This document shows positions 54,869-63,903 of a stretch of 64,000 nt of DNA, in pieces (within the stretch, counting starts at the first letter, position 1; every line of letters starts with the position of its first letter). The position numbers were made by a program, and so were the translations under genes. Source of the stretch: DATKNA01 sp963755755 (GTDB taxonomy: Bacteria > Actinomycetota > Actinomycetes > Actinomycetales > Kineosporiaceae). The notes beneath the pieces are model-generated. The model did not search any database. It saw only the letters and a program-made list of their open reading frames with translations, and was not told the origin of the DNA. The stretch lies in contig CAVWLJ010000017.1 in NCBI GenBank assembly GCA_963755755.1, positions 62,001-126,000 on the forward strand, written 5' to 3'.

Positions 54869-54898
54869 AAATTAGGTGACCAAATGGTCACATGTCAA
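54869..54898 (-). promoter_or_regulatory. ArsR promoter with internal operator
   Basis: On the minus strand: TTGACA (-35), an 18-nt spacer, TAATTT (-10), then 6 nt to the GTG. The spacer contains the inverted repeat GTGACCA-N2-TGGTCAC (54876-54891). A repressor bound there would fully cover the promoter, giving tight self-regulation of the ArsR/SRPBCC pair. Confidence 0.85.
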
Positions 54899-54932
54899 GG
54901 GTAGCGAGGGGACGGTTCGGACGGAGGTGGGG

Positions 54933-56542
54933 TCAGGCGAGGGCGGGCGCGGCGAGCGCGGGGGTGCGGCCGGCGACGAGCTCGGCGGCGCGTTCGGCGA
55001 TCATGATGGTCGGGGCGTTCGTGTTGCCCCGCACGAGGGTCGGCATGACGGAGGCGTCCACGACGCGGAGACCCTCCAGGCCGTGCACCCGCAGCTGCGG
55101 GTCGACGACGGCCAGGTCGTCCGTGCCCATCCGGCAGCTCGAGACCGGGTGGTAGAGCGTCTCGATACCGCCGCGCACCGCCTCGCGCAGCGCGTCGTCC
55201 GAGCGCACGTCGGCTCCGGGGCTCCACTCCTCGCGCACGACCGGCGCAGCGCGCTGCCGTCGAGCACGTCCCGGGCGCGGCGGACGCCCTCGACCAGGGC
55301 CTCGAGGTCCTCGTCCTCGGCGAGGTAGCCACCGTCGATCGCCGGCGCCCACGTCGGGTCGGCGGACCGCAGCCGCACCGAGCCGCGGGACGCGACGCGC
55401 ACGAGGGTGACGCCGATGGTCATCGCGTGTTCGTCGATCTCGTACAGCGCCTGCGCCCAGAACTTCACCGGGGCGAAGTGGAACTGCAGGTCGGGCGCCG
55501 GCAGGTCAGGGCGCGAGCGGAAGAACGCGCCGCCCTCGCCGACGTTGGAGGTGAGCATGCCGCGCCGGCGCAGGTAGTAGTCGGCGACGTTGCGCAGGCT
55601 CTCGGCGTCCATGAGCGACGTGCCGAGGGCGCGGCGGACGACGGGTATCGCGGGGTGGTCCTGCAGCCCCTGCCCGACGCCCGGCAGGTCGTGGACGACG
55701 TCGATCCCGACGTCCCGCAGGTGCGGCGCGGGGCCGATGCCCGACAGCAGGAGCAGCTGCGGGCTGTTGACCGCGCCGCCGCAGAGCAGGACCTCCCGCT
55801 CGGCGCGCGCCCGGTGGGTCGCGCCGCCGGCGCGGTACTCGACGCCGACCGCCCGCCCGTGCTCGACGAGCACCCGGGTGGTCAGCGCGTGCGTGCGGAC
55901 GGTGAGGTTCGGCCGCCCGAGCGCCGGGCGGAGGAACGCCGAGGCGGTGGACCACCGTTGCCCGCGCCGCTGCGTCACCTGGTAGGCGCCCGATCCCTCC
56001 TGCTCCGGGCCGTTGAAGTCGGGGTTCGGCGCCAGCCCGGCCTCGGCCGACGCGTCGAGGAAGAGGTGGGTCCAGGCGTGCGGGGAGCGCTGCTCCTCGA
56101 CGCGCAGCGGGCCGCCGATCCCGTGGTACCGGGAGGCGCCGCGGACGTTGTCCTCCGAGCGCTTGAAGTACGGCAGCACGGCCTCGTACGACCACGCGGC
56201 GTCGCCCGTCAGCGCCGCCCACTCGTCGTAGTCGTGCCGCGACCCCCGAATGTAGATCATCGCGTTCATGGAGCTGGACCCGCCGAGGGCCTTGCCGCGG
56301 GGCCAGTAGAGCCGGCGGCCCTGGGCGTGCTTCTGCTCCTCCGTGGAGTAGCCCCAGTCGAGGTGGGTGCGGAACTGCTTGCTGAACGCGGCCGGGATCT
56401 GGATCTCGTCGACCCGGTCGTCGCCGCCGGCCTCCAGAAGGAGTACCCGGACACCCGGGTCCTCGGTCAGCCGGGCGGCGAGGACGCACCCCGCGGAGCC
56501 CGCGCCGACGACGACCACGTCGTACGTCTCGCTCTGGTCCAC
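54933..56542 (-). CDS. GMC-family oxidoreductase (choline dehydrogenase-like), frameshifted
   Basis: FAD-dependent alcohol oxidoreductase of about 536 residues. FAD site DVVVVGAGSAGCVLAARL, GMC signature 1 RGKALGGSSSMNAMIY, signature 2 GGAVNSPQLLLLSGIGP, and the C-terminal catalytic region HPVSSCRMGTD plus GNTNAPTIMIAERAAE. The frame drops one base near 55245-55249 (after DGSAL), where a missing G would restore APVVREEWSPGADV. GTG 56542 follows GGGAGG. Divergent from an aldehyde dehydrogenase, which could take its aldehyde product; choline is only one possible substrate. Confidence 0.88.
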
Positions 56543-56569
56543 GCCTACCTCCCGACGTACTGTCGCACC
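56543..56569. promoter_or_regulatory. Shared 27-nt divergent promoter spacer
   Basis: Only 27 nt separate the GMC and aldehyde dehydrogenase starts. The plus-strand TACTGT (56558-56563) sits 6 nt before the dehydrogenase ATG. The minus-strand GGGAGG serves the oxidoreductase. RNA polymerase footprints must overlap, so the genes are likely co-controlled. Confidence 0.55.
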
Positions 56570-58108
56570 ATGTCGCTGGTCCCCGAAACCCCTCTCCCGG
56601 TGCCCGGCGAGCAGCTCGCGGACGCCTCGGCCGTCGAGACCTTCGACTCCCTCGACCCCGCGAACGGCGACGTGCTGGGCACGTATCCGGTGCACGGGCC
56701 GGCGGACGTCGAGGCCGCCGTCGACCGCGCCCGGGAGGCCGCGCTGTGGTGGCGCGCCCAGGGCTTCGACGGGCGGCGCGCGCACCTCGACGCCTGGAAG
56801 GCCGTGATCGCCCGGCGGATCCACGAACTCGCCGAGCTCGTCCACCGCGAGAACGGCAAGCCGCACGACGACGCCGTCCTGGAGATCGTCCTCGCGGTCG
56901 ACCACATCGCCTGGGCGGCCCGCAACGCCCGGCGCGTGCTCGGGCCGCGCCGGGTGCGCGGCCGGCCTGCTCGGCGCGAACCAGGCCGCCTTGCTCGAGT
57001 ACCAGCCGTTCGGCGTCGTCGGCGTGATCGGACCGTGGAACTACCCGGTGTTCACGCCGATGGGGTCGCTCGCCTATGCCCTGGCCGCGGGCAACGCCGT
57101 CGTCTTCAAGCCGAGCGAGTACACGCCGGGGGTGGGGGTCTGGCTCGAGCGGGCCTGGGCGATGGCCGTTCCGGAGCGGCCGGAGGTGCTGCAGGTCGTC
57201 ACCGGCCGGGGCGAGACCGGGGCGGCGCTGACCCGGGCCGGCGTCGACAAGGTCGCCTTCACCGGCTCCGCCCGGACCGGACGCCGGGTCATGGCCGCGT
57301 GCGCCGAGAACCTCGTGCCGGTGCTCATGGAGTGCGGCGGCAAGGACGCGATGATCGTGGACGACGACGCGGACGTCGACGGCCGCCGCGGACGCCGCGC
57401 TGTGGGGGGCGATGAGCAACGGCGGCCAGACCTGCATCGGCATCGAGCGGGTGTACGCGACGGACGCGGTCTACGACGCGTTCGTCCGCGAGCTCACCGA
57501 CCGGGCGCGGCAGTCTGCGCCCGGGCTCGGACGCCGAGGCGGCCTACGGGCCGATGACGATGCCGCGCGCAGGCCGACGTGGTCCGCAGGCACGTGGGGG
57601 AGGCCCTGGACGCCGGGGCACGGGCCTCACCGGCGGCTCCGTCGACGGCGCGTTCATCCCGCCGACGGTGCTGCTCGACGTCCCCGAGGAGGCCGCCGCC
57701 GTCCGCGAGGAGACCTTCGGGCCCACCGTGACGGTGACGCGCGTCCCGGACGCCGAGGAGGCCGTGCGCCGGACGAACGCGACGCGCTACGGCCTCGGCG
57801 GCGCCGTCTTCACCCGCTCGAAGGCGCGCGGGATGGAGCTGGCGCGGGCGATGCGCTCGGGCATGACGAGCATCAACTCGGTGATCGCGTTCGCGTCGGT
57901 GCCCGGCCTGCCCTTCGGCGGCGTCGGGGACTCGGGCTTCGGCCGGATCCACGGCGACGACGGCCTGCGCGAGTTCGCCCGGGCCAAGGCGATCACCAGG
58001 CAGCGGTTCGGCCTGCCGGTGACGCTGACGTCGTTCACCCGGCAGCCGGGCGCCGCCGATCAGCTGGCGAAGGTCGTCGGCCTGATCCACGGCCGCCACC
58101 GGCCCTGA
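56570..58108 (+). CDS. Aldehyde dehydrogenase, multiple frameshifts
   Basis: NAD(P)-dependent aldehyde dehydrogenase, about 510 residues when repaired. Conserved blocks: GVVGVIGPWNYPVFTP, VVFKPSEYTPG, AFTGSARTGRRVM, general-base Glu in VLMECGGKDAMIV and catalytic Cys in SNGGQTCIGIERV, then GGVGDSGFGRIHGDDG. Five one-base shifts are needed: +1 near 56960, 57381, 57514 and 57563-57570, and -1 near 57618-57622. This is the densest cluster of breaks in the window; a real pseudogene cannot be excluded here, though every catalytic block is intact. Confidence 0.82.
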
Positions 58109-58122
58109 TCCCTATAGATCCC

Positions 58123-58128
58123 TACACT
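58123..58128 (+). promoter_or_regulatory. Leaderless -10 box of PemK-like gene
   Basis: TACACT 7 nt before GTG 58136, inside a less GC-rich 25-nt spacer carrying the direct repeat GATCCCTA (58108-58115 and 58118-58125). No Shine-Dalgarno sequence is visible. Confidence 0.55.
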
Positions 58129-58135
58129 GCCCCGC

Positions 58136-58669
58136 GTGACACCCAGGGGCAGCACCGGCCGGACGCGTGGCATCTGGCAGGCGGCGCTGCGAGGGCTGCG
58201 CGCCGTCCTGCGGCCGACGCGGACGACGCGACCGGTGGGCGCCGGCGGCGGCTACGCGGGCGACACCACCGACATTCCGGACCTGACCTACGCCCCCTTC
58301 GACGACGACCGGGCCGACCCCGGCGAGATCGTCTGGGCCTGGGTCCCCTTCGAGGAGGACCACACCCAGGGCAAGGACCGCCCGGTGCTCGTCATCGGGC
58401 GACGGCACGGCCTGCTGCTGGCGCTGATGCTCACGAGCCAGGACCACGGCCGCGACGCAGCCGACGAGGCCCGCCACGGCCGTTCCTGGGTGGACCTCGG
58501 CACCGGGGCATGGGACCGGCGGGGCCGGCCCAGCGAGGTGCGCGTCGACCGCGTCCTCCAGCTCGACCCGGCGGCCGTGCGCCGGCAGGGCGCCGCCCTC
58601 GACCGCGAGCGCTTCGACCGCGTCGCGGCGGCCGTCCGCGCGGTGCACCGGGCGCACCGGCACCGGTGA
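58136..58669 (+). CDS. PemK/MazF-like toxin-family protein
   Basis: 177 residues. The core resembles the PemK/MazF barrel: DPGEIVWAWVPFEEDHTQGKDRPVLVIG, LMLTSQDHGRD, VRVDRVLQLDP. A basic N-terminal extension of about 55 residues (RGIWQAALRGLRAVLRPTR) is not part of classical toxins. No small antitoxin gene is visible on either side, so it may be a stand-alone RNA-cleaving or non-toxic relative. It lies 28 nt before the polymerase gene of the end-joining set. Confidence 0.8.
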   Translation: MTPRGSTGRTRGIWQAALRGLRAVLRPTRTTRPVGAGGGYAGDTTDIPDLTYAPFDDDRADPGEIVWAWVPFEEDHTQGKDRPVLVIGRRHGLLLALMLTSQDHGRDAADEARHGRSWVDLGTGAWDRRGRPSEVRVDRVLQLDPAAVRRQGAALDRERFDRVAAAVRAVHRAHRHR

Positions 58670-58697
58670 CGGCTCGCCGTTCTGCCAGGCTGAGCGC

Positions 58698-59618
58698 GTG
58701 GCCCCAGCGAACCGGACGACGCAGGCGGTGGAGGTCGACGGGCGCGTGCTCGCGCTGAGCAACCTCGAGAAGGTGCTCTACCCGCAGACCGGGACGACGA
58801 AGGCCGAGATCATCTCCTACTACACGCAGGTCGCGCCGGTGATGCTGCCGCTGGTCGCGAACCGGCCGGTGACCCGCAAGCGCTGGCCGAACGGGGTCGC
58901 GGGCCAGCCCTTCTTCGAGAAGAACGCGCCGCAGGGCACGCCGGAGTGGGTCCGTACCGTCCGCCTCCCCGTACCGGGCTCGACGAAGGACCGCGAGACC
59001 ATCGACTTCACCCTGATCGACGGTCTCGCGGATCTCGTCTGGACCGCCAACCTCGCGGCCCTCGAGATCCACGTGCCGCAGTGGACGGTCGGCCCGAAGG
59101 GTGCGGTGAGGGGTCCGGATCGGCTGGTCGTCGACCTCGACCCCGGCGCACCGGCGGGCCTCGCCGAGTGCACGGAGGTCGCCTTCGCCGTCCGCGACCG
59201 GGTCGCGCAGGACGGCCTCGCCTGCTACCCCGTGACGAGCGGTGGCAAGGGCATGCAGCTCTACGCGCCGATCTCCGGACGGCAGGACGCCATGACGGTG
59301 CACGCCTACGCCAAACGGATCGCGGAGGAGCTCGAGCGCGCGATGCCGAAGCTCGTCGTCAGCCGGATGACGAAGGCGTTGCGCCCGGGCAAGGTGCTCC
59401 TGGACTGGAGCCAGAACCACCCCGCGAAGACGACCATCTCTCCGTACTCGCTGCGCGGCCGGGAGCACCCGACGGTCGCCGCGCCCCGCGCCTGGGACGA
59501 GCTCGAGGCGGGCGGCCTCACCCAGCTCGAGCAGCACGAGGTGCTGGAGCGGCTCGCGACCGACGGCGACCTCGCGGCGCCCCTGCTCGAGCACGGTCCC
59601 CGGCTGCCGCCGTCCTGA
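58698..59618 (+). CDS. LigD-type polymerase/primase
   Basis: 306-residue stand-alone polymerase domain of the archaeo-eukaryotic primase fold, which fills gaps during end joining. Key motifs: TNLAALEIHVPQW-like LVWTANLAALEIHVPQWTVG, catalytic Asp pair VVDLDPGAPAG, SGGKGMQLYAPI and DWSQNHPAKTTISPYSLR. GTG 58698; CAGGCT lies 6 nt upstream. In mycobacteria this domain is fused in LigD to nuclease and ligase domains; here polymerase and ligase are separate genes about 5 kb apart, and no phosphoesterase domain is seen. Confidence 0.93.
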   Translation: MAPANRTTQAVEVDGRVLALSNLEKVLYPQTGTTKAEIISYYTQVAPVMLPLVANRPVTRKRWPNGVAGQPFFEKNAPQGTPEWVRTVRLPVPGSTKDRETIDFTLIDGLADLVWTANLAALEIHVPQWTVGPKGAVRGPDRLVVDLDPGAPAGLAECTEVAFAVRDRVAQDGLACYPVTSGGKGMQLYAPISGRQDAMTVHAYAKRIAEELERAMPKLVVSRMTKALRPGKVLLDWSQNHPAKTTISPYSLRGREHPTVAAPRAWDELEAGGLTQLEQHEVLERLATDGDLAAPLLEHGPRLPPS

Positions 59619-59633
59619 GGCGAGGCGGGGCGG

Positions 59634-60809
59634 TCAGCCGGCGCGTTCGCACTCCGCCAGGCGTCGCCGGAGGAAGCGCCGCTCGGCGTCGTCGGCGCAG
59701 AGGTCCAGCGCCGTCCGGTACTCCGCAGCGGCCTCCGTGGTCCGGGCCAGGCGCCTCAGCAGGTCCGCCCGGGCCGCGTGGTAGTAGCGGTAGTCCTGCA
59801 GGCCGACGCCGTCCAGCAGGGCCAGGCCCACGCCGGGGCCGTCGACCTCCGCGACGGCGACGGCCCGGTTCAGTGCCACCACGGGCGAGCCCGTCAGCTG
59901 CAGGAGCTCGGAGTACAGGACGGCGATGCCCCGCCAGTCCGGGTCGTCCGACGCGTGCAGCGAGGCGATCAACGCCTGCAGCACGTACGGACCACGACCT
60001 CCGAGCGCCAGCGCACGGTCGAGGGCCCGGCGGCCGGCTGCCATCTGCCGGTCGTCCCACCGCGAGCGGTTCTGGTCCGCGAGCAGGACGATCTCGCCGT
60101 CGCGGACCCTGGCCTCGCGCCGCGAGTCGTGCAGCAGCATGAGGGCCAGCAGGCCGTGCACCTCCGGTTCGCCGGGCAGCAGGTCTGCCAGCGCGGAGCC
60201 GAGCCACAGGCCCTCTCCGGCGAGGTCGTCCTGGCCGCCGTACCCCTCGTTGAAGATCAGGTACACCACGGCGAGGACGGCGTCCAGGCGCTCGGGGAGC
60301 AGGTGCCGTGGCGGCACGCGGAAGGGGATGCCGGCCGCCTTGACCTTGCGCTTGGCTCGCAGCAGGCGCTGGGCCATCGTCGCCTCCGGCACCAGGAAGG
60401 CCCTGGCGATCTGGGCGGTGCCGAGGCCGCCGAGCGTGCGCAGGGTGAGCGCCACCTGGGCGTCGAGCGCCAATGCCGGGTGGCAGCACGTGAACAGCAG
60501 CTCGAGCCGCTCGTCGGGGATTTCGGTGATCACGACCTCCTCCTGGTCCTGCTGCCCGGCGCCCAGCAGCCGCAGCTTCGCGGTCAGGGTGCGGTCGCGG
60601 CGCATCCGGTCGATGGCGCGGTTCCGGGCCGTCGTGATCAGCCACGCCCCCGGGTTGGCGGGGGGCCCGTCGCGCCTCCACCGCTCGGTGGCGAGCGCGA
60701 ACGCGTCCTGCGCGGCCTCCTCGGCGACGTCGAGGTCGCCGAGGAGGCCGACGAGCACCGCGACCACACGTCCCCACTGCTCGCGGAAGACCTGGTCGAG
60801 CTCGCTCAC
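59634..60809 (-). CDS. ECF42-type RNA polymerase sigma factor
   Basis: 391 residues. Sigma-70 region 2 (LGDLDVAEEAAQDAFALATERW, PGAWLITTARNRAIDRMRRD), region 4 (LTLRTLGGLGTAQIARAFLV and AQRLLRAKRKVK). Then a 200-residue C-terminal extension with TPR-like helices (LGGRGPYVLQALIASLHA, YRYYHAARADLLRRL) typical of the ECF42 group. No anti-sigma gene. GTG 60809 behind GAGAAGGG. It follows a DGPF/YCII gene by 19 nt, the standard ECF42 partner. Confidence 0.92.
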   Translation of the reverse strand: MSELDQVFREQWGRVVAVLVGLLGDLDVAEEAAQDAFALATERWRRDGPPANPGAWLITTARNRAIDRMRRDRTLTAKLRLLGAGQQDQEEVVITEIPDERLELLFTCCHPALALDAQVALTLRTLGGLGTAQIARAFLVPEATMAQRLLRAKRKVKAAGIPFRVPPRHLLPERLDAVLAVVYLIFNEGYGGQDDLAGEGLWLGSALADLLPGEPEVHGLLALMLLHDSRREARVRDGEIVLLADQNRSRWDDRQMAAGRRALDRALALGGRGPYVLQALIASLHASDDPDWRGIAVLYSELLQLTGSPVVALNRAVAVAEVDGPGVGLALLDGVGLQDYRYYHAARADLLRRLARTTEAAAEYRTALDLCADDAERRFLRRRLAECERAG

Positions 60810-60828
60810 ACAGTGCCCTTCTCGCGGG

Positions 60829-61188
60829 TCACCAGTAGGTCGCGACCGGCCTGATCTCGATGGCGCCGCCCAGGCGAGCCGCCGGGACCCGTGCGGCCAC
60901 CTCGATCGCCGCGTCGAGGTGCTCCGCCTCGACCACGAAGAAGCCGCCCAGCGCCTCCTTCGTGGACGCGAACGGCCCGTCGGTCGTCAGGGTGCGGCCG
61001 CCCTGCACGCGCACCGTCGTGGCGTCGTCCGGCCTCCCCAGCGGCGGGCCGGGGGTGACGCCGGCGTGCTGCGTCACCGCCGCGTAGTCGTCGTAGACGG
61101 CCTTCTGCTCCTCCGGGCTGAGCTCGTCCCACGCGGGCATCCCCGGCAGCGGCGTCGTCCCCTGGTAGATCAAGCACACGTACTTCAT
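60829..61188 (-). CDS. YCII/DGPF-domain protein
   Basis: 119 residues, ferredoxin-like YCII fold with the diagnostic TTDGPFASTKEALGGFFVVEA. Starts MKYVCLIYQG at ATG 61188 with AGGAGGAC upstream. Directly precedes the ECF42 sigma gene and is probably its target and accessory partner. The biochemical function of the DGPF family remains unknown. Confidence 0.92.
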   Translation of the reverse strand: MKYVCLIYQGTTPLPGMPAWDELSPEEQKAVYDDYAAVTQHAGVTPGPPLGRPDDATTVRVQGGRTLTTDGPFASTKEALGGFFVVEAEHLDAAIEVAARVPAARLGGAIEIRPVATYW

Positions 61189-61321
61189 CGATGTCCTCCT
61201 CGATCCGTTCCGACACCCCTAGACGAACGGGCGCGACCCGGAACGACACCGGCTGCGCGATGTCTTTGCCATCCTCGACCTTCGGCACGACAGGGCCTGC
61301 CGTCACCGGCCCCCCTCGTCC

Positions 61322-61327
61322 TACTCT
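61322..61327 (+). promoter_or_regulatory. Leaderless -10 box of aminotransferase
   Basis: TACTCT seven nt before ATG 61335; the intervening GACCCGC holds no ribosome-binding site. Confidence 0.55.
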
Positions 61328-61334
61328 GACCCGC

Positions 61335-62741
61335 ATGACGAGCACCCGCCCCGAGATCGCCCTGCCGCCCACCGCGCCCCACCCGCAGGCCGACCCCGAC
61401 GCGGCCCGCCGGACGTACGAGCTCGACCGGGCGCACGTCTTCCACTCGTGGTCCGCCCAGGCGGGCCTGACGCCGCTGGTCGTGGCGGGTGCGGAGGGCT
61501 CCTGGGTGTGGGACGGCGACGGCACGCCGTACCTCGACTTCTCCGGCCAGCTCGTCTTCACGAACATCGGCTTCGGCCATCCCAAGGTCGTGGCCGCGAT
61601 CCAGGAGCAGGCCGCGCTGCTCGCCACGGTGGCGCCGCAGCACGCCAACGCGGCGCGCTCGGAGGCGGCGCGGCTCATCGTCGAGCGCGCGCCCTTCAAC
61701 TCCGGTGGCGACTTCACGCACGTGTTCTTCACCAACGGCGGCGCGGACGCGATCGAGAACGCCGTCCGGATGGCCCGGCTCCACACCGGACGCCGCAAGG
61801 TCGTCGCGACCTACCGCAGCTACCACGGCAACACCACGACGGCGATCAACCTCACCGGCGACCCGCGCCGGTGGCCCAACGACTACGGCGCCGAAGGCGT
61901 GGTGCACGTCTTCGGTCCGTTCCTCTACCGGTCGGCGTTCTCGGCGACGACGGAGCAGGAGGAGTGCGAGCGGGCCCTGCAGCACCTCGAGCAGACGATC
62001 CTCCTCGAGGGCCCGGCGACGATCGCCGCGATCGTCCTCGAGTCCATCCCGGGGACGGCGGGGATCATGGTGCCGCCGCCCGGGTACCTCGCCGGCGTCC
62101 GCGAGCTCTGCGACCGGTACGGCATCGTGTGGATCGCCGACGAGGTCATGAGCGGTTTCGGCCGCGCCGGCCGATGGTTCGCCTGCGAGCTGGGCGGCGC
62201 GCGGCCCGACCTGGTCGCCTTCGCCAAGGGCGTCAACTCCGGCTACGTCCCGCTGGGCGGCGTCCTCGTCTCGCGGCCGATCTACGAGACCTTCGCGCAG
62301 CGCCCGTTCCCCGGCGGCCTGACCTACTCCGGTCATCCGCTCGCGTGCGCGGCCGCGATCGCGGCGATCACCGCGATGACCGACGAGGGCATGGTCGAGA
62401 ACGCGGACCGGCTCGGCCGCGAGGTGCTCGGCCCGGGCCTGCGGGAGATCGCCGAGCGGCACCGGATCGTCGGCGAGATCCGCGGCGTGGGCGCCTTCTG
62501 GGCGCTCGAACTCGTCCGCGACCCGGCGACGCGCGAGCCGCTCGTCCCCTACAACGCGGCCGGCGCGGCCAACGCCCCGATGGCCGCCCTGACCAAGGCG
62601 TGCCTGACCCGCGGCCTGCTGCCCTTCGTCAACGGCAGCCGGACGCACGTCGTCCCGGCGCTCAACATCCTGGACGACGAGGCGCGCTGGGGGCTGGCCG
62701 TGCTCGACGAGGCGCTGGGCGAGGTCGAGGCGTCGCTCTGA
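61335..62741 (+). CDS. Class III PLP-dependent aminotransferase
   Basis: 468 residues, acting on omega-amino acids, amines or pyruvate. Fold-type I features: FTNGGADAIENAVRMARLHTGR, aromatic YRSYHGNTTT, Asp of the cofactor pocket in IVWIADEVMSGFGRAG and catalytic Lys in LVAFAKGVNSGYVPLGG. Complete and in a single frame, unlike most neighbours. Convergent with the FUSC gene, 12 nt between stops. The exact amino donor is not resolvable. Confidence 0.93.
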   Translation: MTSTRPEIALPPTAPHPQADPDAARRTYELDRAHVFHSWSAQAGLTPLVVAGAEGSWVWDGDGTPYLDFSGQLVFTNIGFGHPKVVAAIQEQAALLATVAPQHANAARSEAARLIVERAPFNSGGDFTHVFFTNGGADAIENAVRMARLHTGRRKVVATYRSYHGNTTTAINLTGDPRRWPNDYGAEGVVHVFGPFLYRSAFSATTEQEECERALQHLEQTILLEGPATIAAIVLESIPGTAGIMVPPPGYLAGVRELCDRYGIVWIADEVMSGFGRAGRWFACELGGARPDLVAFAKGVNSGYVPLGGVLVSRPIYETFAQRPFPGGLTYSGHPLACAAAIAAITAMTDEGMVENADRLGREVLGPGLREIAERHRIVGEIRGVGAFWALELVRDPATREPLVPYNAAGAANAPMAALTKACLTRGLLPFVNGSRTHVVPALNILDDEARWGLAVLDEALGEVEASL

Positions 62742-62753
62742 CCGGCCGGAGCG

Positions 62754-63903
62754 TCAGGGCAGCATCGCCTGGACCGCAGGCGGCTCGACCCCGACGATCG
62801 CGTACAGGTCGATGGCGGCGGATCGCAGCTGGGCGACCACGACCGTCGCGGAGAGCCCGCCATGGCTCAAGGCGGCCGGGTCGAGCGCCGGCACCACGGC
62901 GTCGAGCGCGGCGCGCAGGCGCCGTCCGCCCTCCCCGTCGGCGTCCCGGAGGGCGCCGGGAACGGTGAAGAGGGCGCCCGCGAAGCGGTCGAGGACGTCG
63001 GCGAGCGCATCCGCGCCGGTCGTGCCGGGGTCCTCGACGACGACGACCATGCGGCGCAGCGCCACCCGAAGGTTGCGGATCGCGTGGTCCACCGCCTCCA
63101 GGGCCCGCCGGTGGGCCCGGAGCTCCCGCGCCGTCCCGCGGCGCAGCGGCGACAGCAACCGCACATCCTCCGCGGCCTCCAGCGAGCCGCGCCAGCCGGC
63201 GAGGGTCGCATCGGTCGAGCGCCCCAGCTCGAGCGCCTGATACGCGGCCTCCGGGTCCCCCGTCGCGCGCCGCCGCGGCGCTCTCCCGCATGGCGCGGGC
63301 GATCGTCGTGGCGACTTCCGCGGCGGCGTCCCGCAGCGCCGGGAGCGGGTCGGCCGGCGCGACGAAGGCGACGGTGAGCGCGACGGCGCCCCCGACCAGG
63401 GCGTCCACCCACCGACCCACGTATCCGCCGAGGGGCGGGGGCAGCGCGACGACGAAGACCGCCTGGAGCGCGGCCTGGTTGACGATGAGCGGCCCGCCGT
63501 CGAGCAGGAGCACCGCCGACATGGCGATGAGGACGACGAGCCCGAGCTGCCAGGCTCCGCGCCCGATGACCCGCACGAGCAGGTCGCCGAGCCCGACGCC
63601 GATGGCGACGCCCAGCGCGATCTCGAGGACGCGGCGCAGGCGCTGCGCGTACGACACCCCGAGCCCGACGATCGCGGCCACCGACGCGAAGAAGGGCGCC
63701 TTGTGGTGCAGCAGCAGGACCGCGGTCTCCCAGGCGACCGCGCCCCCGACGGCGCACTGGACGACGCCCCACCACGACGTCCGGACGCGGGCACGACCGG
63801 TCGCGAGGCGCTGCCGGGTCGCGGCCGGTCCCGCGACGCGCCGCGCGGTCTGCGCCGCCAGTGCCGGAGCGGTGCGGACGGACTCCGCCGGGTGGTGCTC
63901 CAC
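62754..63903 (-). CDS. FUSC-type aromatic-acid exporter-like protein, frameshifted
   Basis: About 382 residues. N-terminal membrane half with five or six helices (TSWWGVVQCAVGGAVAWETAVLLL, FFASVAAIVGLGVSYAQRL, LGVAIGVGLGDLLVRVIGRGAW, LGLVVLIAMSAVLLLDG, ALQAVFVVALPPPLGGYVG), resembling the FUSC/ArAE family, then a helical cytosolic domain (LEAVDHAIRNLRVALRRMVVVVED). The frame shifts +1 near 63261-63265, between ESAAAAR and TGDPEAAYQALELGRS. GTG 63903 is preferred; an ATG at 63984 would add 27 residues. Beyond it to the window end I see only the upstream region. Confidence 0.85.

Noticed and set aside
56940..57630. Programmed ribosomal frameshifting in the aldehyde dehydrogenase
   Set aside because: Five shifts in under 700 nt of mixed sign, no slippery heptamer or downstream structure, and similar breaks in unrelated genes.
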